Origin: Bog-1198 sp963727045
GTDB taxonomy: Bacteria > Pseudomonadota > Gammaproteobacteria > Steroidobacterales > Steroidobacteraceae
DNA length: 64,000 nt
NCBI GenBank assembly: GCA_963727045.1
Contig: CAVSES010000001.1
Coordinates: forward strand, 2,108,001 to 2,172,000
Direction: 5' to 3'
Made by a program: the position numbers and the translations under genes. Shown in pieces: positions 8,764 through 16,564 of the stretch. How positions within the stretch are numbered: the stretch's first letter is position 1; each line of letters opens with the position of its first letter. Under the pieces are notes generated by a model. The model was not told the origin of the DNA. It saw nothing but the letters and a program-made list of their open reading frames with translations, and searched no databases.

Positions 8764-9255
8764 TCAACCGGCGTACGCGATCAATCGGCCGGCGACGGCG
8801 ATGCCCACCCACAGGACGAGGGAGATCGCTCCGACGACTTTGGCGAGTGCATGGTGCGGCCGCACCAGGTCCGCAGCGCCACCCTTGAGGTCGCGCTTGA
8901 GCAGGAGTTGAAAGCCCACGGTCACCAGGATGGCGGTTGCCAGCATGCACATTTTCGTCTCAAAGGCCACGTTGCCGAGCGCGCGTTTCGGTTCCCCGAC
9001 GATGAGAATGCTGCCCGTTACGGCCAGCACGATCAGCGCTCCCCAGAGCCACGGCATGAACCGCCGCGACAGCGACATGATGCTGTGACGCCTGCCCGCC
9101 ACGCCGAGCAGCCGCAAATCGAGCATCGCCATGGATGCCAGCACCACCGAAATCGCCAAAATGTGCACGATCTGCACGGTGGGTATGATCCAAAACACCT
9201 CTTGGATGGTCAGGCTCGCCGGGGTGGCGCCTAGCCAGTTGATGAAATCATTCAA
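8764..9255 (-). CDS. DUF6644-like four-helix inner-membrane protein (copy 2)
   Basis: 163 residues from TTG at 9255, chosen because the protein then aligns end to end with its downstream paralogue (NDFINWLGATPASL against FDRFLHWLEATPTAV). A TTG at 9297 would add 14 residues. Four hydrophobic helices are present, with histidine in the first (QIVHILAISVV). The DLRLL motif after helix 1 is shared with copy 1. The adjacent arrangement suggests gene duplication and possibly a heterodimer. Function unknown. Confidence 0.7.
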   Translation of the reverse strand: MNDFINWLGATPASLTIQEVFWIIPTVQIVHILAISVVLASMAMLDLRLLGVAGRRHSIMSLSRRFMPWLWGALIVLAVTGSILIVGEPKRALGNVAFETKMCMLATAILVTVGFQLLLKRDLKGGAADLVRPHHALAKVVGAISLVLWVGIAVAGRLIAYAG

Positions 9256-9314
9256 TTTGGGCCGCCACTTGCCAATCCGAGCGGCGATGATAGCCAATTA
9301 GCGCGCAAGAGACT

Positions 9315-9806
9315 CTAGAAAATGCCGAGGGCGACGCCGGCCGCCATCATTGCACCCAGCTCGCGGCAACGCTCGAGGTCCTGTTCGGGGATCAGCTTTG
9401 GCTGCAGAATTTCCTCCGGCGTCTGCGCATGGGTGCAGACGATGATCGGGGCGGCCACCGGTCTCAAGCGCCAGCCGGTCGCGATCCGTTCGATCTGTTG
9501 CGCCGCATTCCTCCCGTCGCTGCCGGCGCACACCATGGTCGCGTACGGTCTGCCGTTGAGCCGGTCGAGCGCGGCGTAATAGGTGCGATCGAAAAAATCC
9601 TTCATCTGCCCCGATATCGCAGCCAGATTTTCGGGAGTCGCAAATATGAACCCGTCGGCCCCGAGCACATCGCCCTCCGCCGCGTCCGCGGCGCGCAACA
9701 GCAGAACCTCGAGGGCGTGCTCGGCACGGGCGCCGGCGGCGGCGGCCTGCGCCATTTGCAGCGTCCCCTGGGTCCGGGTGTGATAGACAATCAAAAGCTT
9801 CCTCAC
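9315..9806 (-). CDS. flavodoxin-fold NAD(P)H-dependent oxidoreductase
   Basis: 163 residues from GTG at 9806. The N-terminus LLIVYHTRTQGTLQMAQAAAAG is the flavodoxin strand followed by the FMN-phosphate loop (HTRTQGT). FATPENLAAISGQMKDFFDRTYY is the second FMN-binding region typical of the WrbA/NAD(P)H-oxidoreductase branch. No iron-sulfur motif is seen. It lies upstream of the DUF6644 pair on the same strand, so it could belong to the same unit. The physiological substrate is unknown. Confidence 0.8.
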   Translation of the reverse strand: MRKLLIVYHTRTQGTLQMAQAAAAGARAEHALEVLLLRAADAAEGDVLGADGFIFATPENLAAISGQMKDFFDRTYYAALDRLNGRPYATMVCAGSDGRNAAQQIERIATGWRLRPVAAPIIVCTHAQTPEEILQPKLIPEQDLERCRELGAMMAAGVALGIF

Positions 9807-9959
9807 CCGGGAATTATCGCAGAAAGGCCTTCAGGCTCATGGTTTGACGTGGGCTATGTCCTACAGGGGCCGACGACCGCCACCGACTGCGCCGCCCCAC
9901 CCTTTCACGACAGACTCCTTGCACCGCAGAAATGCTGCCCGCCGAAAACGAGGTGCGAA

Positions 9960-10124
9960 ATGCTTCACTATGCCGTTGTCTTCTTCATCATCGCTTTGAT
10001 TGCCGCTGTTTTCGGCTTTGGCGGCATCGCGGTCGGCGCAGCCGGCATAGCGAAAGTCCTGTTCATCGTCTTTCTGATCGGTGCCGTGGTCAGTTTTTTG
10101 ATGAGCATGGGTCGCCGCGCCTGA
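9960..10124 (+). CDS. DUF1328 (YtjA-like) small membrane protein
   Basis: 54 residues from ATG at 9960, with GAGG about 7 bases upstream. Two hydrophobic helices rich in Gly and Ala (VVFFIIALIAAVFGFGGIA, VLFIVFLIGAVVSFLMS) match the DUF1328 family of very small inner-membrane proteins that are often induced by osmotic or envelope stress. It is followed after 27 bases by a YqjD/ElaB-type gene, a pairing common in stress-response loci. Molecular function is not established. Confidence 0.85.
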   Translation: MLHYAVVFFIIALIAAVFGFGGIAVGAAGIAKVLFIVFLIGAVVSFLMSMGRRA

Positions 10125-10151
10125 AGGCGCGCCCACTTTTCAGGAGCACAG

Positions 10152-10481
10152 ATGGAATCCCTTTCAGACTCGCCCGCCGCACGCAAGGTCAGCGACTTCG
10201 CGAATGGTCAGGTCAACAATTTCCTCGACAGTGTCGAAGACCTGACGAAGGCACTCAAGGACATTGAATCGCCGGATATCGCGCGGGTTCGCGCCAAGGT
10301 CAAGGTGGCATTGGTGGCCGCCAAGAGCGCGGTATCCGATACCGCTTCTCAGCTGCGCAGCCAGGCCCAGCAGGTCGGCAGGCGAACTGATACTTTCGTG
10401 CGCGACAATCCCTGGCAGGTGATCGGGATAGCGGCGGTCGTCGGTCTCGCGGTGGGCATTGTGGCGTCGCGACGCTCGTAG
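10152..10481 (+). CDS. DUF883 / YqjD-ElaB-type membrane-anchored protein
   Basis: 109 residues. A long, charged, heptad-like helix (about 15-80) leads to RRTDTFVRDNPWQVIGIAAVVGLAVGIVASRRS, the signature C-terminal membrane anchor of the YqjD/ElaB/DUF883 family with the conserved DNPW. E. coli members are tail-anchored, stationary-phase proteins that associate with ribosomes. Gene order after the DUF1328 gene suggests shared expression. The gene is convergent with cysS (21-base gap). Confidence 0.85.
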   Translation: MESLSDSPAARKVSDFANGQVNNFLDSVEDLTKALKDIESPDIARVRAKVKVALVAAKSAVSDTASQLRSQAQQVGRRTDTFVRDNPWQVIGIAAVVGLAVGIVASRRS

Positions 10482-10502
10482 GGCACCCTCAGGCGGCGGT
10501 GC

Positions 10503-11890
10503 CTATGCCCGCCGCCATTGCGTTGCGCCGCCCGGTTTATCTTCCAGCAGTATCCCGGCAGCGGTCAATTGCTCGCGGATGCGGTCCGATTCGGCAAAGT
10601 TCCTGGCGGCGCGCGCGGCTTTGCGTGCCTCGAGGAGTGCCTCGATGTCGGCATCGGACATCGTCTTGTCTCCCACGCTGCGCTTCAGATACGTATCCGG
10701 ATCCTGTTGCAGCACGCCGAGAACCGCGCTCATGGCGCGCAGTGTCGCCGCGGCACCGGCCGCCTTTGCCGCGTCCCCCCCGCTTTCGCCTGATTGAGCT
10801 CGCGCGCGACCCCTTGCATGACGGCCAGCGCCTCCGGAGTGTTGAAGTCATCGTCCATCGCAGCGCGAAACCTGCCGAACCAATCCGCATCGACGGATCC
10901 CGATGCGCCGGCATCCTTCAGGGCGCGGTACAGGCCCAGCAAGGTTTCATCCGCCTGTGCGAGCTGGACGGTCGAGTAGTTGATCGGCCCGCGATAATGG
11001 CTGCTCAATAGAAAAAAACGAAGCACTTCGGGATCGCGCAGCGTCTTCAGCACTTCGCGCACCGTGAAGAAATTGCCGATCGATTTCGACATTTTCTCGT
11101 CGTTGACTCGAACGAACCCGTTGTGCATCCACACATGAACGAACGGCGAGTCGCAAGCGGCGCAGGACTGCGCAATCTCGTTCTCGTGATGCGGAAATTT
11201 CAAGTCCTCGCCGCCTCCGTGAATGTCGAAATAGCTGCCGAGCAGACTGGTCGACATCGCCGAGCACTCAATGTGCCAACCCGGCCGGCCGTCGCCCCAT
11301 GGCGAGGCCCAGGAAGGTTCGCCGGGCTTGGCGTGCTTCCAAAGCACGAAATCCAGCGGATCGAGCTTGGCGTCATCCACCTGTATGCGAGAGCCGGCGC
11401 GCAAATCGTCGATCTTCTTCCCCGAGAGCTGGCCGTATTTCGGAAATTTCCTCACCGCGTACATGACATCGCCGTTGCCGGCGCGGTAGGCGTATCCCTT
11501 GTCGATCAACGTCTGAGTCATCGCAATGATCGGACCGATGTACTCGGTGGCTCGAGGCTCCAAATCGGGTGGCTGCAACCCCAGGGTTGCGCAGTCCTCG
11601 TGCATGGCGGCCGTGAAACGGCGGGCCAGATGGGCCCAATTCTCGCCATTGGCGGCCGCGCGCTCGATGATCTTGTCGTCGATATCCGTGACGTTGCGCA
11701 CGTAGATGACGCGGTAGTCCAAGGAGCGCAGGTAGCGCTGAATGAGGTCGAAAACCGTGAGCATGCGTGCGTGCCCGACGTGGATGTAGTCGTAATTCGT
11801 CATTCCGCAGACATACATGCGGACCTCGCCGTCGACGAGAGGTTTGAATTCCTCCTTCTGGCCCGTGAGCGAATTATGGATTTTTAGCAT
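10503..11890 (-). CDS. cysS: cysteinyl-tRNA synthetase, reading frame interrupted by a -1 frameshift
   Basis: Charges tRNA-Cys. The N-terminus has zinc ligand Cys28 (MYVCGM), the HIGH-type HVGH (37-40), the zinc-site WHIECSAM and KMSKS. The frame breaks at a run of seven C (+ strand, 10774-10780): after ...NQAKAGG it runs into an early stop at about 10730. Inserting one base restores the frame and the normal C-terminal anticodon-binding region ends at 10503. CysS is essential, so a sequencing or assembly error in the homopolymer is the simplest explanation. ATG at 11890 lies inside the last codons of gltX (17-base overlap). Confidence 0.88.
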
Positions 11891-13277
11891 GGGATTCGAG
11901 GCGACGGCGCGCCGTCTGCGGCGGCATGAGCTTGAGCAGGGGTCCAAGTTCGGGACCGTGCGCCAAACCCGTGAGGGCGACGCGGAGCGGCATGAAAAGG
12001 TCGGCACCCTTCCGCCCCGTGCGCTCCTTCAGGATCCTCGTCAGCTGCTTGAGGTCTGAGGACGACTGATCGAACGCGGCGGCGGCGGCTGCGAAAAATC
12101 CCGGACCCGCCGCCGAAATCACGCTCTGCTCATCGCTTCCCAAGGGTGGCAGGTCGCCGCCGATCACCGCCCGCCATTGAACGGCATCGCCGGGCACCAC
12201 CACGTTATGGCGCACCAACTCGATGAAGTCGGCGGCATCCCCGCACCCCAGCCAGGCTCCGATCTCCGCGGCTGACATCCGCTCCACCGTCTCCTTTTGC
12301 CAATGCGCCAATTGCGATTCGTCGAAACGAGCCGGAGCCCGGCCAAGGTGCTCAGGTCGGAAGTGGGCCGGCATGTCGGCCACCGGCAACCATCCCTCGT
12401 TGTCGCTCGCGTGCCCCAGACGGAACAACTGATTGAGAAGAGCCGCCGGCAGAAAGCCACGTCCGCGAAAATCCTGAACGCTGGTGCTCCCGTGCCGCTT
12501 GGACAGGGGTGCACCGTCCGTACCCACCAGCAATCCGACATGGCCGTAGCCGGGGCGGCGCAGTCCCAGGGCATCGAGCAGCATGAGTTGTCGCGGCGTA
12601 TTGGTCAGATGATCATCTCCGCGCAACACCTGGGTGACCCCCATCACGGAGTCGTCGACTGCATTGCAAAAGAAGAACGCGGAAGTTCCGTCCTCACGCC
12701 GGATGATGAAATCGCCGATGTCGCCGGATTCGAATCGCTGCGGCCCGTGCACGGCATCGGTGAATTCGACGATCCGATCGCCCGGCACGGCAAACCGCAG
12801 CGTGGGCTTGCGGCCTCTGGCTTCCTGCTCGGCCCGCTGTGGTGCCGTCAAATTGCGGCAGGTGCCTGCGTAGCGCGGGGGCTTGCCCGACACTCGCTGC
12901 AGTTTGCGCGACAGCTCCAATTCGTCCGCCGTGCAGTAGCACGGGTACGCTTGGCCCTGCGCCTCCAGCCGGGCGAACAAGGATTGATAGAACTCGCCGC
13001 GCTCCGATTGGGCATAGGGAGCCGAGGGGCCGCCCGTATCCGGGCCTTCGTCCCAGTCGAGACCGAGCCACCGCATATCGGCCATGAGTTCATTGCGGAA
13101 CCTCGCCAGGCTGCGCTCGACGTCGGTGTCCTCGATGCGCAATATGAACCGGCCCCCGGTTTTGCGGGCCCAGAGATGGCTGAAAAAGGCGGTCCGCGCG
13201 TTGCCCAGATGCAGGGAACCGGTCGGGCTGGGCGCGAATCGCGTGATGACGGGCGGGGAATCCAAGGTTACGGACAT
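11874..13277 (-). CDS. gltX: glutamyl-tRNA synthetase
   Basis: 467 residues, the normal GltX size, from ATG at 13277. The class I signatures are present: the HIGH region is PSPTGSLHLGNART (17-29), and the KMSKS equivalent is LSKRHGSTSV. Cys residues in YPCYC fit the zinc-binding insertion of bacterial GluRS. WHQ-like and anticodon-binding helical regions follow in the C-terminal half. It charges tRNA-Glu and so also feeds tetrapyrrole synthesis. The stop overlaps the cysS start by 17 bases, so the two synthetases should be translated from one message. Confidence 0.95.
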   Translation of the reverse strand: MSVTLDSPPVITRFAPSPTGSLHLGNARTAFFSHLWARKTGGRFILRIEDTDVERSLARFRNELMADMRWLGLDWDEGPDTGGPSAPYAQSERGEFYQSLFARLEAQGQAYPCYCTADELELSRKLQRVSGKPPRYAGTCRNLTAPQRAEQEARGRKPTLRFAVPGDRIVEFTDAVHGPQRFESGDIGDFIIRREDGTSAFFFCNAVDDSVMGVTQVLRGDDHLTNTPRQLMLLDALGLRRPGYGHVGLLVGTDGAPLSKRHGSTSVQDFRGRGFLPAALLNQLFRLGHASDNEGWLPVADMPAHFRPEHLGRAPARFDESQLAHWQKETVERMSAAEIGAWLGCGDAADFIELVRHNVVVPGDAVQWRAVIGGDLPPLGSDEQSVISAAGPGFFAAAAAAFDQSSSDLKQLTRILKERTGRKGADLFMPLRVALTGLAHGPELGPLLKLMPPQTARRRLESHAKNP

Positions 13278-13314
13278 ACTCAAGATTGTACCTATTCGAG
13301 TAGAATCTCGGAGC

Positions 13315-13935
13315 ATGAAACACCTATTACTCATCGCCGGATTGATTTCGACGACTTGCTTCACCTCAAGTTTTGCGGCCGAGCCGCAGTCCAAACCCGC
13401 GGCCGCCCCCGCGGTATCGACCGCGGCGGCGGGATCGCCCCAGGTCCAGGTGGTCACATCGATGGGAAGTTTCACGATCGAATTGAATGCCGAACGGGCT
13501 CCCCTGACGGTCGCGCATTTCCTGAAATATGTCGACCAGGGGCACTATTCCGGCACGATTTTTCATCGAGTCATCGCCAATTTCGTCATCCAAGGCGGGG
13601 GGTTCGGCAGCGATTACAAGCCCAAGCCCGCCCCTGCAAAGGTGGTCAACGAATCCGGCAACGGATTGACCAATCAACGCGGCACCGTGGGTATGGCGCG
13701 CAGCCCGGAACCGCACAGCAGCGACTCTCAGTTCTACGTAAATTTGTACGACAACGAGGCGCTCGACCCCAACAAGACCCGCTGGGGGTATGCCGTCTTC
13801 GGCAAGGTCGTTCAAGGCATGGATGTGGTTGATCGGATCGGCAACGTGGCAACCGGTTCGCGCGGCCCGTTCAAGGAGGATGCGCCGCTGCAGCCGGTGG
13901 TGATCGAGCGAATCGAGCGCGTTGCCTCCCCGTAA
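13315..13935 (+). CDS. ppiA: periplasmic cyclophilin-type peptidyl-prolyl isomerase
   Basis: 206 residues. An N-terminal signal peptide (KHLLLIAGLISTTCFTSSFA) with a likely cleavage after SFA is followed by an Ala/Pro-rich linker and a cyclophilin domain (about 43-205). Active-site residues are seen in FHRVIANFVIQGGGF (Arg and Phe), GTVGMAR, SQFYVN and YAVFGKVVQGMDVVD, close to E. coli PpiA. It catalyses proline cis-trans isomerisation of exported proteins. It is divergent from gltX with only 37 bases between start codons, and lpxH follows 15 bases downstream. Confidence 0.92.
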   Translation: MKHLLLIAGLISTTCFTSSFAAEPQSKPAAAPAVSTAAAGSPQVQVVTSMGSFTIELNAERAPLTVAHFLKYVDQGHYSGTIFHRVIANFVIQGGGFGSDYKPKPAPAKVVNESGNGLTNQRGTVGMARSPEPHSSDSQFYVNLYDNEALDPNKTRWGYAVFGKVVQGMDVVDRIGNVATGSRGPFKEDAPLQPVVIERIERVASP

Positions 13936-13950
13936 GTAAGCGCCTCACGC

Positions 13951-14691
13951 TTGGCCGCGCTGTTCATTTCGGATCTGCACATCGACGCAAGCCGGCCCGC
14001 GATAACCGGGCAGTTCCTGAGCTTTCTGGCCGGCGCGGCGCGGCAGGCCGATGCGCTGTACATTCTCGGCGACCTGTTCGAATCCTGGGTCGGCGATGAC
14101 GCCGCGGACGCTGCGCAGACCGCGGCGATCGAGGGTCTCAACGCCCTCACCTCGCACGGCGTGCCCTGCTTCGTCATGCACGGCAATCGCGATTTCCTGC
14201 TGGCGAAGCAATTCTGCCGGATGAGCGGCGCAGAGCTGCTGCCGGATCCCTTGATCGTGACCCTCTATGGCGAACAGGTGCTGTTGATGCACGGGGACGC
14301 CTTATGTACCGACGATCGCGCCTACCAGCGGCTTCGCGCCACGGTGCGGGAAGCCGAATGGCAGCGGCAGTTTCTGGCGCTCTCCATCGCATCGCGCCGC
14401 GCCCTCGCGGGCGCCGCCCGCGAAGGCAGCCAGGCACACACCGCCGCCATGGAATATGCCATTACCGACGTCAATGGCGACAGCGTCGCCATGGCCCTGC
14501 GCAACGCCGGTACCGCAACGCTGCTGCACGGGCACACGCACCGCCCGGCCATCCACGCCTTGCGGGTCGACGGCCGCCCCTGCACCCGCATCGTGCTCGG
14601 CGATTGGTACGATCAGGGCAGCTTGCTGCGGTGGGACCAAGACGGGCCGGAGCTCGTGTCGCTATCGCGCGGGGAAACATCGGCGTTTTGA
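13951..14691 (+). CDS. lpxH: UDP-2,3-diacylglucosamine pyrophosphohydrolase
   Basis: 246 residues from a TTG start at 13951, giving the conserved N-terminus MAALFISDLHID. Calcineurin-like metallophosphoesterase motifs are present: SDLH (7-10), GDLFESWVGDD, GNRDF, HGDALC and GHTHRP. LpxH hydrolyses UDP-2,3-diacylglucosamine to lipid X in lipid A synthesis at the cytoplasmic face. Placement after a cyclophilin gene is the common gammaproteobacterial order. The gene is convergent with miaE, with only 2 bases between stop codons. Confidence 0.92.
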   Translation: MAALFISDLHIDASRPAITGQFLSFLAGAARQADALYILGDLFESWVGDDAADAAQTAAIEGLNALTSHGVPCFVMHGNRDFLLAKQFCRMSGAELLPDPLIVTLYGEQVLLMHGDALCTDDRAYQRLRATVREAEWQRQFLALSIASRRALAGAAREGSQAHTAAMEYAITDVNGDSVAMALRNAGTATLLHGHTHRPAIHALRVDGRPCTRIVLGDWYDQGSLLRWDQDGPELVSLSRGETSAF

Positions 14692-14693
14692 CG

Positions 14694-15311
14694 CTACGGG
14701 GGCGGCCCCGAATGAAAGCGGAACACCGGGTCGGTAAGCGTGATGAGCTCCGCCTCGAGCACGGCGAACTCCTCGATCCGCGGTTCCATTGCGGTCCCTG
14801 CCCGCCGGGCGGCGCGCCGTGCGAGCTCGAGGTAGACCCTGTAGTGACGCGCCTCCGCGTTGTGCAGACCCTGGAACAATTCGCCCAGGGGAGCGCCGAT
14901 GGTCCCCGAGAGGGCGGCGAAGCGCTCGCAGGACCGCGCCTCGATGAAGGCGCCGCAGATCATCAGGTCAACTTCCCGCCGTGGCTCGCTCTTCGCGACG
15001 AGCCGGCGCAGCCGCTCGGCGTAGCGGCCGGGAGCCAGGCGCTGCGGCGCCACACCCAAGCTCTGGATGAGCTTCGCAACCTGCTCGTAGTGACGCAATT
15101 CCTCGCGTGCGAGCCTCGACATCTTGTCGGTCAGCTCAAAATCCTCCGCGTACGCGAACATCAAGGACAGTGCGGTCGAGGCCGCCTTCTTCTCGCAATT
15201 GGCGTGATCGATGAGCAACACATCCTGCGACGCGCGCGCGCATTCGAGCCAGCCTGCGGGAGTCGCCGCGCGGAGCAGCGGATGCGCGAATGGCACCTGC
15301 GCCCGCGTCAC
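14694..15311 (-). CDS. miaE: tRNA-(ms2)io6A37 hydroxylase
   Basis: 205 residues from GTG at 15311, overlapping the TGA of the kinase gene (GTGA). This di-iron ferritin-like enzyme hydroxylates the isopentenyl group of ms2i6A at position 37 of tRNAs reading U-starting codons. Ligand pairs are visible as E...ExxH in EDFELTDKM...EELRHYEQ and EARSCERF...EARHYRVY. CEKKAASTALSLM is family-typical. The close coupling to a Ser/Thr kinase is unusual for this gene. No miaA or miaB is visible in the window. Confidence 0.9.
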   Translation of the reverse strand: MTRAQVPFAHPLLRAATPAGWLECARASQDVLLIDHANCEKKAASTALSLMFAYAEDFELTDKMSRLAREELRHYEQVAKLIQSLGVAPQRLAPGRYAERLRRLVAKSEPRREVDLMICGAFIEARSCERFAALSGTIGAPLGELFQGLHNAEARHYRVYLELARRAARRAGTAMEPRIEEFAVLEAELITLTDPVFRFHSGPPP

Positions 15312-16537
15312 GCCGGAGTCTTGAACGCCGCGATCGCGTCGAGCAGTTCCTGAGCCGACTGATAGCGGTCCGCCGGCGACTTGGCGAGCAGCCGCGTCAG
15401 CATCGGCTCGTACTCGGCGAACTGAGGGGCGACTTTCGGCAACTCGGCGCGCTTGTGTTTGTAGATCACTTCCATCGCGGTGGCCCCGGTGTAGGGTTTC
15501 TGGCCGGTGAGCATCTCGTAGAACATGACCCCCAAACTGTACAGATCGCTGCGCCCGTCGATTTCCTCGGCATGTCCCTGTTCGGGGCTCATGTAGTACG
15601 GGGTGCCGAAGATCTCCCGTGTGCCCGTGAGCGACACCTCCATTTCGTTCGCCTTGGCCAGTCCGAAATCGATCAAGCACAGCGAACCGTCGGCGCGCAG
15701 CATCACGTTGGCCGGCTTCAAATCCCGGTGCAGCACTCCGACCGAGTGAATTGCCTGAAGGGCGCTGGCGATCTGCTCCAGAAACTTGAGCGCCGTCTCC
15801 GGCAGGAGCGGCGTCCTCATGCGCTGGCGCAAATCGCCGGCCGGAAAATGCTCCATGGCGATGTAGGCATGATCGTCGGCTATGCCGAGATCGTAGATTC
15901 GCACGATGTTCTGGTGGGTCAATCCGGCGACGATTTGATACTCCTGCAGGAAACGGTCGAAGCTCACGATGCGCTCGGACACGTCGGGCACTTGGTTGAA
16001 CACTTTGAGCACCACGAGAGTGCCGGCGCGCTCGCTCTCCGCCAGATAGATCGTGCACATGCCGCCGCTCCCCACCTGGCGGATGCAGCGGTGGCCGCGG
16101 ATCATCACCGTTCCGAAGCGATATCGTTGTTCGAACTCGGGCTGCGCACGCAGCATGGACAGGCTCTGCTTGTGCTCGCGCGAGGCGGAGGTGATCGCCC
16201 TGATCAGCCGGTCGCGATCGATCTTGCGGCCGTGCACCCGATGCAAGCCTGCAACGGCCGCGGGTTCCGGCTTCGGCGCATCCTCGAGCGTGAGCTGAAC
16301 GATCGGCGCAAATTCCGATTTGGCCAGAAGTCCGTCCACGAGGCTTTGCGAGGCGGCGGCGGGCGATATCCCGACGACGATGACCGCGTCAAAACCGACC
16401 GCGGCGAATTGCGGATCGAGAGGGCTGTCCTGACCCAGTCGATGTTCGACTATGTTCGCGTCCGGCCACTCGATCTCAACATGCTTTCTGACGAGCAGAT
16501 GATGGTCGGCGCGCGGTGCGATCACCAGTAAACGCAT
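15308..16537 (-). CDS. Ser/Thr protein kinase with an N-terminal receiver-like domain
   Basis: 409 residues. Residues 1-130 resemble a CheY-like receiver fold (MRLLVIAPRADHHLLVR at the start, FDAVIVVG near 49-56) but a phosphoacceptor Asp is not clear. Residues 146-405 form a Hanks-type kinase: G-loop QVGSGGMCTIYLAE (154-167), Lys178, HRDLKPAN (270-277), DFG (290-292), GTPYYMSPE (311-319). No transmembrane segment is present, so it is cytosolic. It lies 26 bases after purF, with a hairpin between, and its stop overlaps the miaE start. The substrate is unknown; translational coupling suggests a link to tRNA modification or purine metabolism, which is inference. Confidence 0.88.
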   Translation of the reverse strand: MRLLVIAPRADHHLLVRKHVEIEWPDANIVEHRLGQDSPLDPQFAAVGFDAVIVVGISPAAASQSLVDGLLAKSEFAPIVQLTLEDAPKPEPAAVAGLHRVHGRKIDRDRLIRAITSASREHKQSLSMLRAQPEFEQRYRFGTVMIRGHRCIRQVGSGGMCTIYLAESERAGTLVVLKVFNQVPDVSERIVSFDRFLQEYQIVAGLTHQNIVRIYDLGIADDHAYIAMEHFPAGDLRQRMRTPLLPETALKFLEQIASALQAIHSVGVLHRDLKPANVMLRADGSLCLIDFGLAKANEMEVSLTGTREIFGTPYYMSPEQGHAEEIDGRSDLYSLGVMFYEMLTGQKPYTGATAMEVIYKHKRAELPKVAPQFAEYEPMLTRLLAKSPADRYQSAQELLDAIAAFKTPA

Positions 16538-16542
16538 GGCGT

Positions 16543-16564
16543 GCCGCCGGCTAGCGCCGGCGGC
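16543..16564 (-). promoter_or_regulatory. 9-bp perfect hairpin between purF and the kinase gene
   Basis: Arms GCCGCCGGC (16543-16551) and GCCGGCGGC (16556-16564) are perfectly complementary around the loop TAGC. The hairpin overlaps the purF stop codon (16566-16564) and its downstream arm ends 5 bases before the kinase ATG (16537). The only SD-like bases (GGCGG) are inside the arm. No U run follows, so a standard intrinsic terminator is unlikely; it may control kinase translation or RNA stability. Function is inferred. Confidence 0.5.
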
